Below, piece by piece: positions 32,857-39,506 of a stretch of DNA of 39,506 bases. Made by a program: the position numbers and the translations under genes. The stretch's first letter is position 1. Every line of letters starts with the position of its first letter. A model generated the notes under the pieces. That model made no database searches, was not told the DNA's origin, and saw nothing but the letters and a program-made list of their open reading frames with translations. The DNA comes from Methanogenium sp. MK-MG (GTDB taxonomy: Archaea; Halobacteriota; Methanomicrobia; Methanomicrobiales; Methanomicrobiaceae). The stretch covers positions 1 through 39,506 of the forward strand of contig NZ_JAAAWJ010000017.1 in NCBI RefSeq assembly GCF_009914725.1, in the 5' to 3' direction.

Positions 32857-33584
32857 TGCAGACCGGAACAGTTCGATTTGGAGCTACTGACATCTCATAC
32901 TCGGTGAAATACAGTGTCAGGAGGGAACAGGTGGGCATCTCCGTATCCCCCGACAAATCGGTCGAGATCATGGCACCTGCAGATACTCCTGAAGTAAAAA
33001 TCCGAGAAATCGCACGGAGAAAGGCAGCATGGATCTATGAACAGATCCAATGGTTTGACCGGCTTTCACTCATTGATATGACAAAGGAGTATGTCAGCGG
33101 CGAGACATTCCTGTATCTTGGAAGACAGTATCGTCTCAAAGTCATATGCAACGGGACGGGGCCCAAAATCAAACTCAGCGGCGGATATTTTGAGGTAACT
33201 ATCCCGGAAGGCATAGATGTTAATGATCAGAAAGACCTTGTTCGCAAGGCTCTCCTTCAATGGTACTGTTCCCATGCAGAAGAAAGAATCAAACCCATTC
33301 TTGCCAGAAATGCAAGAAGACTGGGTATTGAGATGCCCCCACTTAATATCAAATATCAACTGAAACGCTGGGGGAGCTGCACAAAGGACGGCATGATCAA
33401 TATCAATGTCCGTATCGCAATGGCGCCGATGTCACAGGTTGAATATGTGGTGGTACACGAACTTTGTCATCTAATTCACCGTGAACATTCAGCAGAATTC
33501 TGGGCACTTGTCCGGAGAGTTCTTCCGGATTATGAAATCCGAAAAGAGCGTCTGCTTGAAAACGGATGGAAATATGTATTATAA
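32853..33584 (+). CDS. YgjP-like (DUF45) zinc metallopeptidase-domain protein
   Basis: 243 aa. HELCHLIHREHSAEFW (about 202-217) gives the HExxH motif and third ligand, with KRWGSCTKDGMININ upstream, as in E. coli YgjP. Genes of this family are frequent passengers of type I restriction operons; function is unproven and processing of a subunit is a possibility. It overlaps hsdR by ATGA, so it is part of the operon, and its stop codon overlaps the stop of the methyltransferase on the other strand (TTATAA). Confidence 0.9.
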   Translation: MMQTGTVRFGATDISYSVKYSVRREQVGISVSPDKSVEIMAPADTPEVKIREIARRKAAWIYEQIQWFDRLSLIDMTKEYVSGETFLYLGRQYRLKVICNGTGPKIKLSGGYFEVTIPEGIDVNDQKDLVRKALLQWYCSHAEERIKPILARNARRLGIEMPPLNIKYQLKRWGSCTKDGMININVRIAMAPMSQVEYVVVHELCHLIHREHSAEFWALVRRVLPDYEIRKERLLENGWKYVL

Positions 33585-34601
33585 GAGGGGGGTGGATCTC
33601 CCACTCATATTTCCCTTAAATCTCTCAGTTGCCATATGGAAATATTGCTCCTCAATTTCAATGTTGATACTATTCCGTCCCCATTTTGATGCAGCAATAG
33701 CGGTTGTTCCTGTTCCTGAAAAAGGGTCTAAGACTGTATCACCAACAAATGAAAACATTCTGATTAATCTCTCAGCCAGTTCGGTAGGATATGGGGCAGG
33801 ATGCTGTCGCGTAGAAGCACCGTGAATATCCCAGATTTGTTGGAACCAACTTTTATGATTGACTTCAGAGATTATCGAGAGGAGCCTCGAATCGAGATCC
33901 GGTTTGCGATAACCTCCCGACTTCCTCTGAAATAATATATATTCAATGTCATTTTTCACTATTCCATTTGGTTCATAGGGCTTTCCAAGGAAACTGCTAC
34001 CACGTTTTGCCTCATATTTTGCATTTGATATCTTGTACCAAATTATTGGGGTTAAATTGTCAAATCCAATTTCTCTGCAGTGTTCCTGAATACTGGCATG
34101 TAATGGAAAAACCACGTGGCGACCAACCTCCCTTCTCGGAAGGCACACATCACCAACAACAATTACAACCCTCCCACCGGGAACTAAAATTCTAAAGATA
34201 TGTGCCCACACTTTATCCAATTCAATCAGAAATTTCTCGTAATCTTCAATTTGGCCTAATTGTTCATCTTTTTCAGGATACTTCTTCAGCGTCCAATATG
34301 GAGGAGAAGTCACAATAAGATGAACACTTTCGTCTGGAATGCTTCTAAGATTCCTACTATCCGTATTGATAAATTGATGCTCGGTATAGATTTGCCTGGA
34401 ACCCTGCTCAATATTCAGCATCATTTGCGGGTCCTTTGCAATTTTTGGTATTGCCTTCTGACCAAATTCTTCCATTATTTGATACGCTTTCTGAGGAACA
34501 AAGTCGGTAACTGGAAGGTTTGCTGATTCTTTATTCACTTTGAAAACCATCTCGACGCGAGTATGATTTGTTTCGTGTGAATCCAGGACGTCAATACCCA
34601 T
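33579..34601 (-). CDS. Beta-class site-specific DNA methyltransferase, apparently orphan
   Basis: 340 aa. Motif IV TSPPYW (about 99-104) precedes motif I DPFSGTGTT (about 289-297), the beta-class order used by N4-cytosine and N6-adenine methyltransferases. SPPYW favours N4-cytosine but does not prove it. The HPAPYPTELAERLI region (motif X/TRD) is present. No restriction enzyme gene lies next to it, so it may be an orphan. The start is ATG 34601; ATG 34550 is possible. A TATA-like sequence about 30 nt upstream suggests a very short or absent leader. Noticeably AT-rich. Confidence 0.9.
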   Translation of the reverse strand: MGIDVLDSHETNHTRVEMVFKVNKESANLPVTDFVPQKAYQIMEEFGQKAIPKIAKDPQMMLNIEQGSRQIYTEHQFINTDSRNLRSIPDESVHLIVTSPPYWTLKKYPEKDEQLGQIEDYEKFLIELDKVWAHIFRILVPGGRVVIVVGDVCLPRREVGRHVVFPLHASIQEHCREIGFDNLTPIIWYKISNAKYEAKRGSSFLGKPYEPNGIVKNDIEYILFQRKSGGYRKPDLDSRLLSIISEVNHKSWFQQIWDIHGASTRQHPAPYPTELAERLIRMFSFVGDTVLDPFSGTGTTAIAASKWGRNSINIEIEEQYFHMATERFKGNMSGRSTPLL

Positions 34602-34688
34602 ACTTACTAAGGGTTTGATTTATGAGATAAATAAGCCCTCATACAAAATGGTCTTTGACCGTGACCACCCCTTGGAGTGGCTGTTTTA

Positions 34689-34943
34689 TCATGATGTTGA
34701 GATGATGGATGCTCCGTGATCCAAAAAAATGAATTCATCTGATTTTTCTATATGGCACTCGCTCATATTCCCCTCCCGAACCCGCCGGGCATCATACGCT
34801 TCGCAGACACCCTTCCGCTGCTCTTCGGGGTAATACACCACGCCCCTTCACCACAGATCGTACAACTTCCGGGCAACACCAACGACCGGCGACGTGTGAT
34901 CCAGGATGCCGGGCAGGGGTAGAGTGGCACCGGACGCCAACGC
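34689..34943 (-). pseudogene. Broken gene remnant with in-frame TGA
   Basis: Between the methyltransferase and the next gene, a minus-strand frame with GC-rich third positions encodes ...PGILDHTSPVVGVARKLYDLW, meets a TGA at 34848-34850 and continues as RGVVYYPEEQRKGVCEAYDA... to a stop at 34689. Codon usage looks coding and unlike the AT-rich neighbours. No start or family can be named. Apart from this remnant, 34602-34954 holds only the methyltransferase promoter. Confidence 0.35.
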
Positions 34944-34954
34944 TCTGTGCGCTG

Positions 34955-35434
34955 TTATTCTCCCCGGAATGCTTTTAGATAGCGTATAATATTCGATCGC
35001 ACATTGCATTTCCCTGGTTCGGGAGAGATGTTGGAAATGACAATCAATCCCTGTGATGGCACAATTCCCCAGAAAACAAATGCACCGGATAGTACGCTGC
35101 CGCCCATGCCGACCATATAGAGCGGTTCCGTTATTGTTTCGCGGTTCTCATCATAGAAACTGGCATGGATTCCTTTACCGTTGCGCCAGATACCAAACAG
35201 TTGCCGAAGGGTAAGCGCTGAACTGGACTGAGTATATGCACTCCCAATCATGGCCGTTGACATTTGTTCATCCAGAATCTCGTCTTCCAGGTTTTCGGTA
35301 AACACATCCCAGTGATCAAGGATAAAGGAAAGTTCCCTGATTTTTTCGGTCGGGTCAGATGACCTGCCATGCTGTATCACCCGATATTTTGATGGTTCTG
35401 TTTCATTTATTTCGGCATTGGAAATCGGACTCAT
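34955..35434 (-). CDS. Hypothetical 159-aa protein
   Basis: ATG 35434 follows GGGGAT. The N-terminus is hydrophilic, then a helical stretch (TEKIRELSFILDHWDVF) and a C-terminal beta-rich part (YMVGMGGSVLSGAFVFWGIV, GLIVISNIS). There is no signal peptide and no recognised domain. It is a single gene on the minus strand in the defence flank. A near-palindrome TATTACT-CAA-AATAATT lies 32-48 nt upstream at its promoter. Between it and the truncated RloB remnant (35435-35607) only AT-rich DNA is seen. Confidence 0.65.
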   Translation of the reverse strand: MSPISNAEINETEPSKYRVIQHGRSSDPTEKIRELSFILDHWDVFTENLEDEILDEQMSTAMIGSAYTQSSSALTLRQLFGIWRNGKGIHASFYDENRETITEPLYMVGMGGSVLSGAFVFWGIVPSQGLIVISNISPEPGKCNVRSNIIRYLKAFRGE

Positions 35435-35607
35435 TATCCCCTAATAGTGTGCGACACCACATAAATATTACTCAAAATAATTTTTTATCACAGCAATTAT
35501 TCCCAGGAGTAATTTGCGTTCATCTTTGTCTCAGCATATTTTCATCATATCTGCTATTGTTCATCTCAGCCGTAATCGTCTGAATCCGGTATTTACCCTG
35601 TGATATT

Positions 35608-35751
35608 CTATAACCGGCTGAAAAAACTCGCTGGCATGCAGCCCACGTTTGACATCTTGCATCTGAAGTAGCTGAGCTCTGTCTGGCCATCGCTGAAGAT
35701 TACTACAAGAGGTCTTAATGGAATATTTTTGGACTCTCTTACTCTTGCCAT
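35608..35751 (-). pseudogene. Truncated RloB-like remnant
   Basis: ATG 35751 lies 3 nt after the AAA ATPase stop codon, with AGAGG just before it. The 47 codons start MARVRESKNIPLRPLVVI, followed by FSDGQTELSYFRCKMS, which resembles the beta-strand plus EGxxTExxYF element that opens RloB proteins (normally about 200 aa). A TAG at 35608-35610 ends it and no continuation is found downstream. RloA (AAA ATPase) and RloB usually form a two-gene restriction-linked defence module, so this module seems to have lost its second half. Confidence 0.55.
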
Positions 35752-35754
35752 CCT

Positions 35755-37014
35755 CTATATCCTCCCGTCAAAAATATCGGGAAGACCTCCATAACGCCCG
35801 GTAAAGTATCCTTTTTCAATAGATTTGTCAACTCTGTCTTCGTAATCAAAGAGGGAATAGAGTTTTGTACTCTTATTTTTCTTATCCTTCTCCGTAAACC
35901 AGATCTGCTCCCTTCGAAAGAAATCCGATGCAAGAATCCTGGTATTATGCGTCGTCACAATAAGTTGAGAATTTGCAATATTGTTGTTTTCATCATGGAA
36001 AATTTTCAGAAGGTACATGATCAGATCCGGATGCAGCCTGGTATCAAACTCGTCAATTACGAGAATACGCTGATGGTTTTCAAGTGTATCCAGAATGATT
36101 CCCAGCATATTGAAAAAGACGTTCGTTCCGGCAGATTCAAACTCTTCAAATTTATTTATGATGTTTTTTCCGTCATCTCTTATATGGACACTCTTAAGTT
36201 CGGTTCCTACAATTTCCTTATCACTCAAAGATTCACCGGTACGTTTCTCAATAAATTGTACAATATGATCCGGGATTTCTGATTTATCCATCTCGATCAC
36301 ATTTCCTGAAACATCAGATATATCAAAATCAGCGTATTTTAAAATTTTAAGAACCTTTTCTTTGTTCTCAACAGATCTATTCATATAATCAATGCTATAT
36401 TTATCTCCGATATCAGATATCCGTCCGAAATAGCTCAGGTTAATATTGAACCACTCAAAGACCTCTCCAAATGGTTTGTATTCATTGTTGGCCTTGGACA
36501 AAAAGAGCACATTCTCTCCCGTGTGCTTAAAAAGTCCCAGTAATTCATCTTCATCGACAAAGGCCTCTAACGTGTCCCTGTTGCGTTTGTAAATGAATAT
36601 TTCGCCTTTCTTTTTTATGTAGCTGAGTTCTTCAGAAATGATCTCGTTTGCATCGTATGAAAAGGAATATTTGTATTCGGTATTGCCACTGATAAAATCA
36701 ATTTCAAATAATGTGGGTTTTCCCTCGTATTCTGCACTGAGAACAAACGGGAAGTAGGGAATTTTGTCACCCTTATTGAGATTTTTTGATGTTAATACCA
36801 GAAATTTGATCAGATCGAGTGCCTGAATCTGATTAGTCTTTCCTGAGGCATTTGCGCCATATATAATACAACTTTTCAGGAGTTTTGTGATGTCAGGAAT
36901 TCCCTTCACTTTAATGAGATTATATGCCTTTTTCCTCTCTTTTGAGGTTAACATACTAAGTGTCGTTTTTTCAGCGATAGAACGGAAATTTTCGACACGG
37001 TATTCTATAAGCAT
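35755..37014 (-). CDS. AAA ATPase, RloA/AbiL-like (AAA_15)
   Basis: 419 aa. The N-terminus YRVENFRSIAEKTTLSML is the SMC/ABC-like opening of this family. Walker A GANASGKT is at 53-60, an ABC-type signature-like ESAGT at 293-297, Walker B ILVIDEFD at 317-324 and the switch H in TTHN near 355. It acts as an ATPase sensor in defence pairs with RloB or similar partners. The ATG at 37014 is about 27 nt from a TATA box (ATATATAT), so the message may be leaderless. A perfect 25-bp palindrome lies just upstream. AT-rich, likely acquired. Confidence 0.88.
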   Translation of the reverse strand: MLIEYRVENFRSIAEKTTLSMLTSKERKKAYNLIKVKGIPDITKLLKSCIIYGANASGKTNQIQALDLIKFLVLTSKNLNKGDKIPYFPFVLSAEYEGKPTLFEIDFISGNTEYKYSFSYDANEIISEELSYIKKKGEIFIYKRNRDTLEAFVDEDELLGLFKHTGENVLFLSKANNEYKPFGEVFEWFNINLSYFGRISDIGDKYSIDYMNRSVENKEKVLKILKYADFDISDVSGNVIEMDKSEIPDHIVQFIEKRTGESLSDKEIVGTELKSVHIRDDGKNIINKFEEFESAGTNVFFNMLGIILDTLENHQRILVIDEFDTRLHPDLIMYLLKIFHDENNNIANSQLIVTTHNTRILASDFFRREQIWFTEKDKKNKSTKLYSLFDYEDRVDKSIEKGYFTGRYGGLPDIFDGRI

Positions 37015-37050
37015 ACAGTGTATACCTATCTTGAATGATATATATGTTTT

Positions 37051-37075
37051 GATTCTACGAAATTTTCGTAGAATC
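37051..37075. promoter_or_regulatory. Perfect 25-bp palindrome upstream of the AAA ATPase promoter
   Basis: GATTCTACGAAA and TTTCGTAGAATC are perfect 12-bp arms around one central T. It sits about 6 bp upstream of the TATA box (near 37036-37045) that serves the ATPase gene, a position suited to a dimeric regulator. The rest of 37076-37216 shows no intact gene; one short frame at 37112-37190 reads SFWEYCIKNPEWSNF but has no start codon. Confidence 0.7.
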
Positions 37076-37216
37076 TAATATTGGATTGGGGTAACATATG
37101 CAACTAAGTTTACCACTTCATTCAAATTTTTCAAATTGTGGTGAAATAAAATTTGACCATTCCGGATTTTTGATACAATATTCCCAAAATGATTCTTATT
37201 TTATCAAGAAAGTGAA

Positions 37217-37579
37217 TTAACGCAATTTTCCAATGATTTTTTCTGCCTGCACTATTGCCTGCCGGGCATTCAGTTCATTTGCTTTATATGAGGGATCATC
37301 GTAATCACTGCTATTACGCCATTGTCGTAGTCGTTGAAGACTTCTTACAATATCACTTCGTCCGGACGTCTGAAAATGGGCTCTAAGATTCAGATGATCC
37401 TCTGCAGTATCCTCCGGCTCAAATCCATAGTTGTCTTTTGCATAATATTTCGCATGGCAAAAAGCGGCATAATACGCACGACTGATAGCACTGCGGTAAG
37501 CGGCCTCTTCGTTAAAATTTTCGATATTGTCTAAAAGAAAACGTGCAATATCAATATAATGAGACCATTGAAAAGACAT
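37217..37579 (-). CDS. Small HEPN-domain protein
   Basis: 120 aa. AAYRSAISRAYYAAFCHAKY is the classical HEPN first-helix pair, and LRQWRNSSDYDD is in the place of the RNxxxHY-type catalytic motif, with Asp where His is frequent. HEPN proteins of this size act as RNase toxins, usually with an MNT antitoxin, but none is found. Its start lies 2 nt after the end of the 194-aa gene, so it is the third gene of the TIGR04255 operon. Confidence 0.8.
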   Translation of the reverse strand: MSFQWSHYIDIARFLLDNIENFNEEAAYRSAISRAYYAAFCHAKYYAKDNYGFEPEDTAEDHLNLRAHFQTSGRSDIVRSLQRLRQWRNSSDYDDPSYKANELNARQAIVQAEKIIGKLR

Positions 37580-37581
37580 GA

Positions 37582-38166
37582 TCAGGATGATTTTGGTTTG
37601 AAATCCGTTGTTACCAACAACCAGCCTGAAGTATTTGTTAACGCCACTTCGTATTCATTGCAGACTTCTTCAATCTGATCTAAAATATCGTCATCATACG
37701 AATCCTGCCGGACATATATGGAAACATATTCGTCATTAAATTCAGGATCACGATACAGTTCAACAGAAATCTGTGCTCCCTCCCCGAATTTTTCTTTCGT
37801 CAGAATAGAAGCATAGAGCAACACATCATAAAATCCCGGATTTCTCACGCTGTAATCAACCACGGCATCGACATTCGGAAACTCAATACCCAGAGACTTG
37901 TTCAGTCCAAATAATGAATTTTCAATTGAAGAGTAGGAACTAATGGTGTCAGAAAACATCTCGGGGAAAAATAATTTCGCAAACTCCTCAAACTGTTCCT
38001 GCCCTGAATCAGAATAGGTATTACCAAAGAGGCGGATGAAAAGTTTCCATAGCTTTGTTAGCCAGGGATCAGAATCCTCAATTTCATTAAAGCATTCCTC
38101 CGGGAATCTGAATTCCTTTTCCTGTTGACCAAATGGCAATAAGACTGAAGACTGATTCAAATACAT
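37582..38166 (-). CDS. Unknown 194-aa protein of the TIGR04255 operon
   Basis: Start ATG 38166 overlaps the upstream stop in TAATG. It is acidic and helical in the middle (EEFAKLFFPEMFSDTISSY), with a beta-strand region near the end (GAQISVELYRDPEFNDEYVSIYVR) and a C-terminus VALTNTSGWLLVTTDF. The second gene after TIGR04255, spaced 2 nt from the HEPN gene. The family is not recognised; the arrangement suggests a partner of TIGR04255. Confidence 0.7.
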   Translation of the reverse strand: MYLNQSSVLLPFGQQEKEFRFPEECFNEIEDSDPWLTKLWKLFIRLFGNTYSDSGQEQFEEFAKLFFPEMFSDTISSYSSIENSLFGLNKSLGIEFPNVDAVVDYSVRNPGFYDVLLYASILTKEKFGEGAQISVELYRDPEFNDEYVSIYVRQDSYDDDILDQIEEVCNEYEVALTNTSGWLLVTTDFKPKSS

Positions 38167-38906
38167 TATTTCATCTCGTTGAATGATTCTTTCATTTTTT
38201 CCGTAATGCATCCATTAAAGAGCTTTTTTAACTCCATATGCGCATTCCCGATCCATTCAATTGCATCTGCCGGCCGGACAGGGTGGTTCGGTGCGGTATA
38301 GTATTCCTCTCTGAGAAGAAATGCGTTACTCTCTTTTTTTGAGGGGAATGTCCTTCCCAAATCCAGTTTTGACAACTCTGCTCCGTTTTTATGGACAAAT
38401 TCACATCCAACAATGAAATTTCCGACATCCTGGGGGAGTCCGGAGGATACGTGAGGATAAAAATTAAAATAATCACTTAATTTTTCAATATTTCCCTCAA
38501 TTTCTATCTTATTAATGTATAACAATCCAATTCGATCAATTTCTTTGATCTCAACGATTTCCTGTAGTGTAGTATAGACCAGATTAATTTTCTGACTGAA
38601 GATTTCCCAGGAAGGATACGGTCTGAGACAGTTAACTGAAATCATCCGGGGATATATCTGAATAAGGATTTTACCGTCTTCGCTGAGAAATACGTCATTG
38701 GTGACAGGGTCAATTTTTTGACTGTCTATTCCTTTTTCATTGGCTTTAAATTCAAGTTTATGGCTGATTTTTTGTTTCTTCTCAGGGAATTCATCCTTTA
38801 ATTTATCGTATAAAATTAAAGCGAGATCCCCATTCCATTCGGTATCTTTTGAGAATCTGAATTCACAAACTGCCTCTTGTATTGGGGAATATTTGAGATC
38901 TGCCAT
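38166..38906 (-). CDS. TIGR04255 family protein
   Basis: 246 aa from ATG 38906; a TTG at 38921 is in frame. The N-terminal YSPIQEAVCEFRFSKDTEW and the later IQIYPRMISVNCLRPYPSW and IDRIGLLYINKIEIEG segments match this sporadically distributed family of unknown function, often seen in defence islands next to small partner genes. No catalytic motif is evident. No Shine-Dalgarno sequence precedes the ATG. First gene of a compact three-gene operon with the 194-aa protein and the HEPN protein. Confidence 0.8.
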   Translation of the reverse strand: MADLKYSPIQEAVCEFRFSKDTEWNGDLALILYDKLKDEFPEKKQKISHKLEFKANEKGIDSQKIDPVTNDVFLSEDGKILIQIYPRMISVNCLRPYPSWEIFSQKINLVYTTLQEIVEIKEIDRIGLLYINKIEIEGNIEKLSDYFNFYPHVSSGLPQDVGNFIVGCEFVHKNGAELSKLDLGRTFPSKKESNAFLLREEYYTAPNHPVRPADAIEWIGNAHMELKKLFNGCITEKMKESFNEMK

Positions 38907-39016
38907 TAATAGATCACACAAATAATGTGGTGTTGCATTATCTTAAATGAGTCCTTATATTTTACGGTTCTTAACGGATCATTCTGATTTTTTGAAAAAA
39001 TGGATAATAGTAATCC

Positions 39017-39398
39017 TCAGTAATTACTAAAATCCGGATCAAAATAAGATGGAATTAATTCATCCCATACCTTTTTTTGCAGTAAGTTCATCGTATACCA
39101 TAACCTGCTGCCTGAATTGGTTATACCCGACATATTTCGTTTCATTGATATCATTCGAAAACTCCCATATCGGCATAAACTTAGACATCGTCTGTTCACA
39201 GGGTTTCCATACGAGCCTAAAACTCCATTGATCTTCATATCCTTCATCATAAAAGACTTTTTTCGCTTCCTCAAGACTCGGCATTATAATACTGGTAACG
39301 TTCTCAAGTGCAGCACATGCGCCAAACATAGCAGTATCATCTTTTATGATAATCATGGAGATAACAACAGGAATTCCGTTCTTTTCAAAGGAGATCAA
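39017..39398 (-). pseudogene. Frameshifted gene, unknown product
   Basis: A TTG at 39398 begins ISFEKNGIPVVISMIIIKDD and the frame runs to KKGMG at 39060. At a T7 tract (39072-39078, A7 on the coding strand) removing one base switches it to KKVWDELIPSYFDPDF..., ending at 39017, a more natural C-terminus. The span of 382 nt is one more than a multiple of three, consistent with a 1-nt insertion. Restored length is about 126 aa. Upstream of the TTG the frame also hits TAG. The family is not recognised. The TATA box at 39433-39442 would fit its start. Confidence 0.5.
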
Positions 39399-39429
39399 AT
39401 AATAATCGGCACTGTCCTAGATTATGCAG

Positions 39430-39445
39430 CATAATTATATACTTT
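39430..39445. promoter_or_regulatory. Divergent TATA box
   Basis: AATTATATACTTT, read on either strand, gives a TATA-like core (AAAGTATATAAT on the minus strand). It lies about 27 bp before ATG 39465 on the plus strand and about 40 bp before TTG 39398 on the minus strand, so it may serve both genes. Confidence 0.45.
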
Positions 39446-39464
39446 GGTTGTTTAATGTGACAAC

Positions 39465-39506
39465 ATGGCAAGACCTAGGGGTAAAATTCTCATAACATGT
39501 CAAATA
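39465..39506 (+). CDS. Start of a gene leaving the window (3' partial)
   Basis: ATG 39465 opens a frame MARPRGKILITCQI that continues past the window end. It lies about 27 nt from the TATA box, suggesting a leaderless message. Too short for identification. Confidence 0.35.
   Translation, partial: MARPRGKILITCQI

Noticed and set aside
34848-34850. TGA read as selenocysteine
   Set aside because: No SECIS-like hairpin is evident and the flanking protein is unrecognised; a nonsense mutation is simpler.
37112-37190. Short minus-strand frame reading SFWEYCIKNPEWSNF after the HEPN gene
   Set aside because: It looks protein-like but is bounded by stop codons with no start; could be a remnant, not enough to call.

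Overview
The window looks like chromosomal DNA of a hydrogenotrophic methanogen of the order Methanomicrobiales. The evidence is a PKD-repeat surface protein ending in a PGF-CTERM archaeosortase signal, PEGA-repeat cell-surface proteins, a four-subunit pyruvate:ferredoxin oxidoreductase, the archaeal FAD synthetase RibL, a methanogen-type dihydropteroate-synthase-like protein, an Orc1/Cdc6 protein and archaeal promoters with TATA boxes. The genus cannot be fixed from the sequence alone. No rRNA, tRNA or CRISPR array was seen.

Layout. 1-5.8 kb: cell-surface genes (PKD protein, two paralogous PEGA proteins) with an AT-rich solitary IS1341/IS605-type tnpB and its presumptive omega-RNA inserted between the PEGA paralogs. 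5.9-8.7 kb: translationally coupled porBACD. 8.8-10.1 kb: a RecA-like protein without a P-loop, coupled to a degenerate receiver domain. 10.2-16.9 kb: housekeeping genes (truA, PHP phosphoesterase, DHPS-like protein, UspA, JAMM protein, ribL, small Zn protein, Sm_multidrug_ex protein, YgjP-like peptidase). Several convergent pairs here have stop codons that abut or overlap.

16.9-21.1 kb looks like an accessory or integrated-element region. It has a compound 11-bp/12-bp tandem repeat, an unknown 167-aa protein, a coiled-coil plus membrane-helix small protein reminiscent of phage XhlA/holin accessory proteins, a shortened Doc, three short tandem genes (one with a 1-nt frameshift in a G6 tract) and an Orc1/Cdc6 paralog.

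21.3-33.6 kb is the centre of interest: a ten-gene, mostly overlapping operon. A type I restriction-modification system (single-TRD HsdS, HsdM, full HsdS, HsdR, YgjP) is interleaved with an Abi_C-like protein, a zinc-ribbon protein, DinD, a SIR2 protein and a HEPN protein. The full HsdS carries two nearly identical target-recognition domains, which predicts a symmetric recognition site. The interleaved genes look like a composite defence unit: DNA recognition and cleavage by the type I enzyme, with abortive-infection effectors (SIR2, HEPN, Abi_C) translated from the same message.

33.6-39.5 kb is a more AT-rich defence-island flank. It holds an orphan beta-class DNA methyltransferase, remnants of broken genes, an AAA ATPase of the RloA/AbiL type followed by a truncated RloB-like remnant and preceded by a perfect 25-bp palindrome, a TIGR04255/unknown/HEPN operon, and a frameshifted gene at a divergent promoter next to a gene leaving the window.
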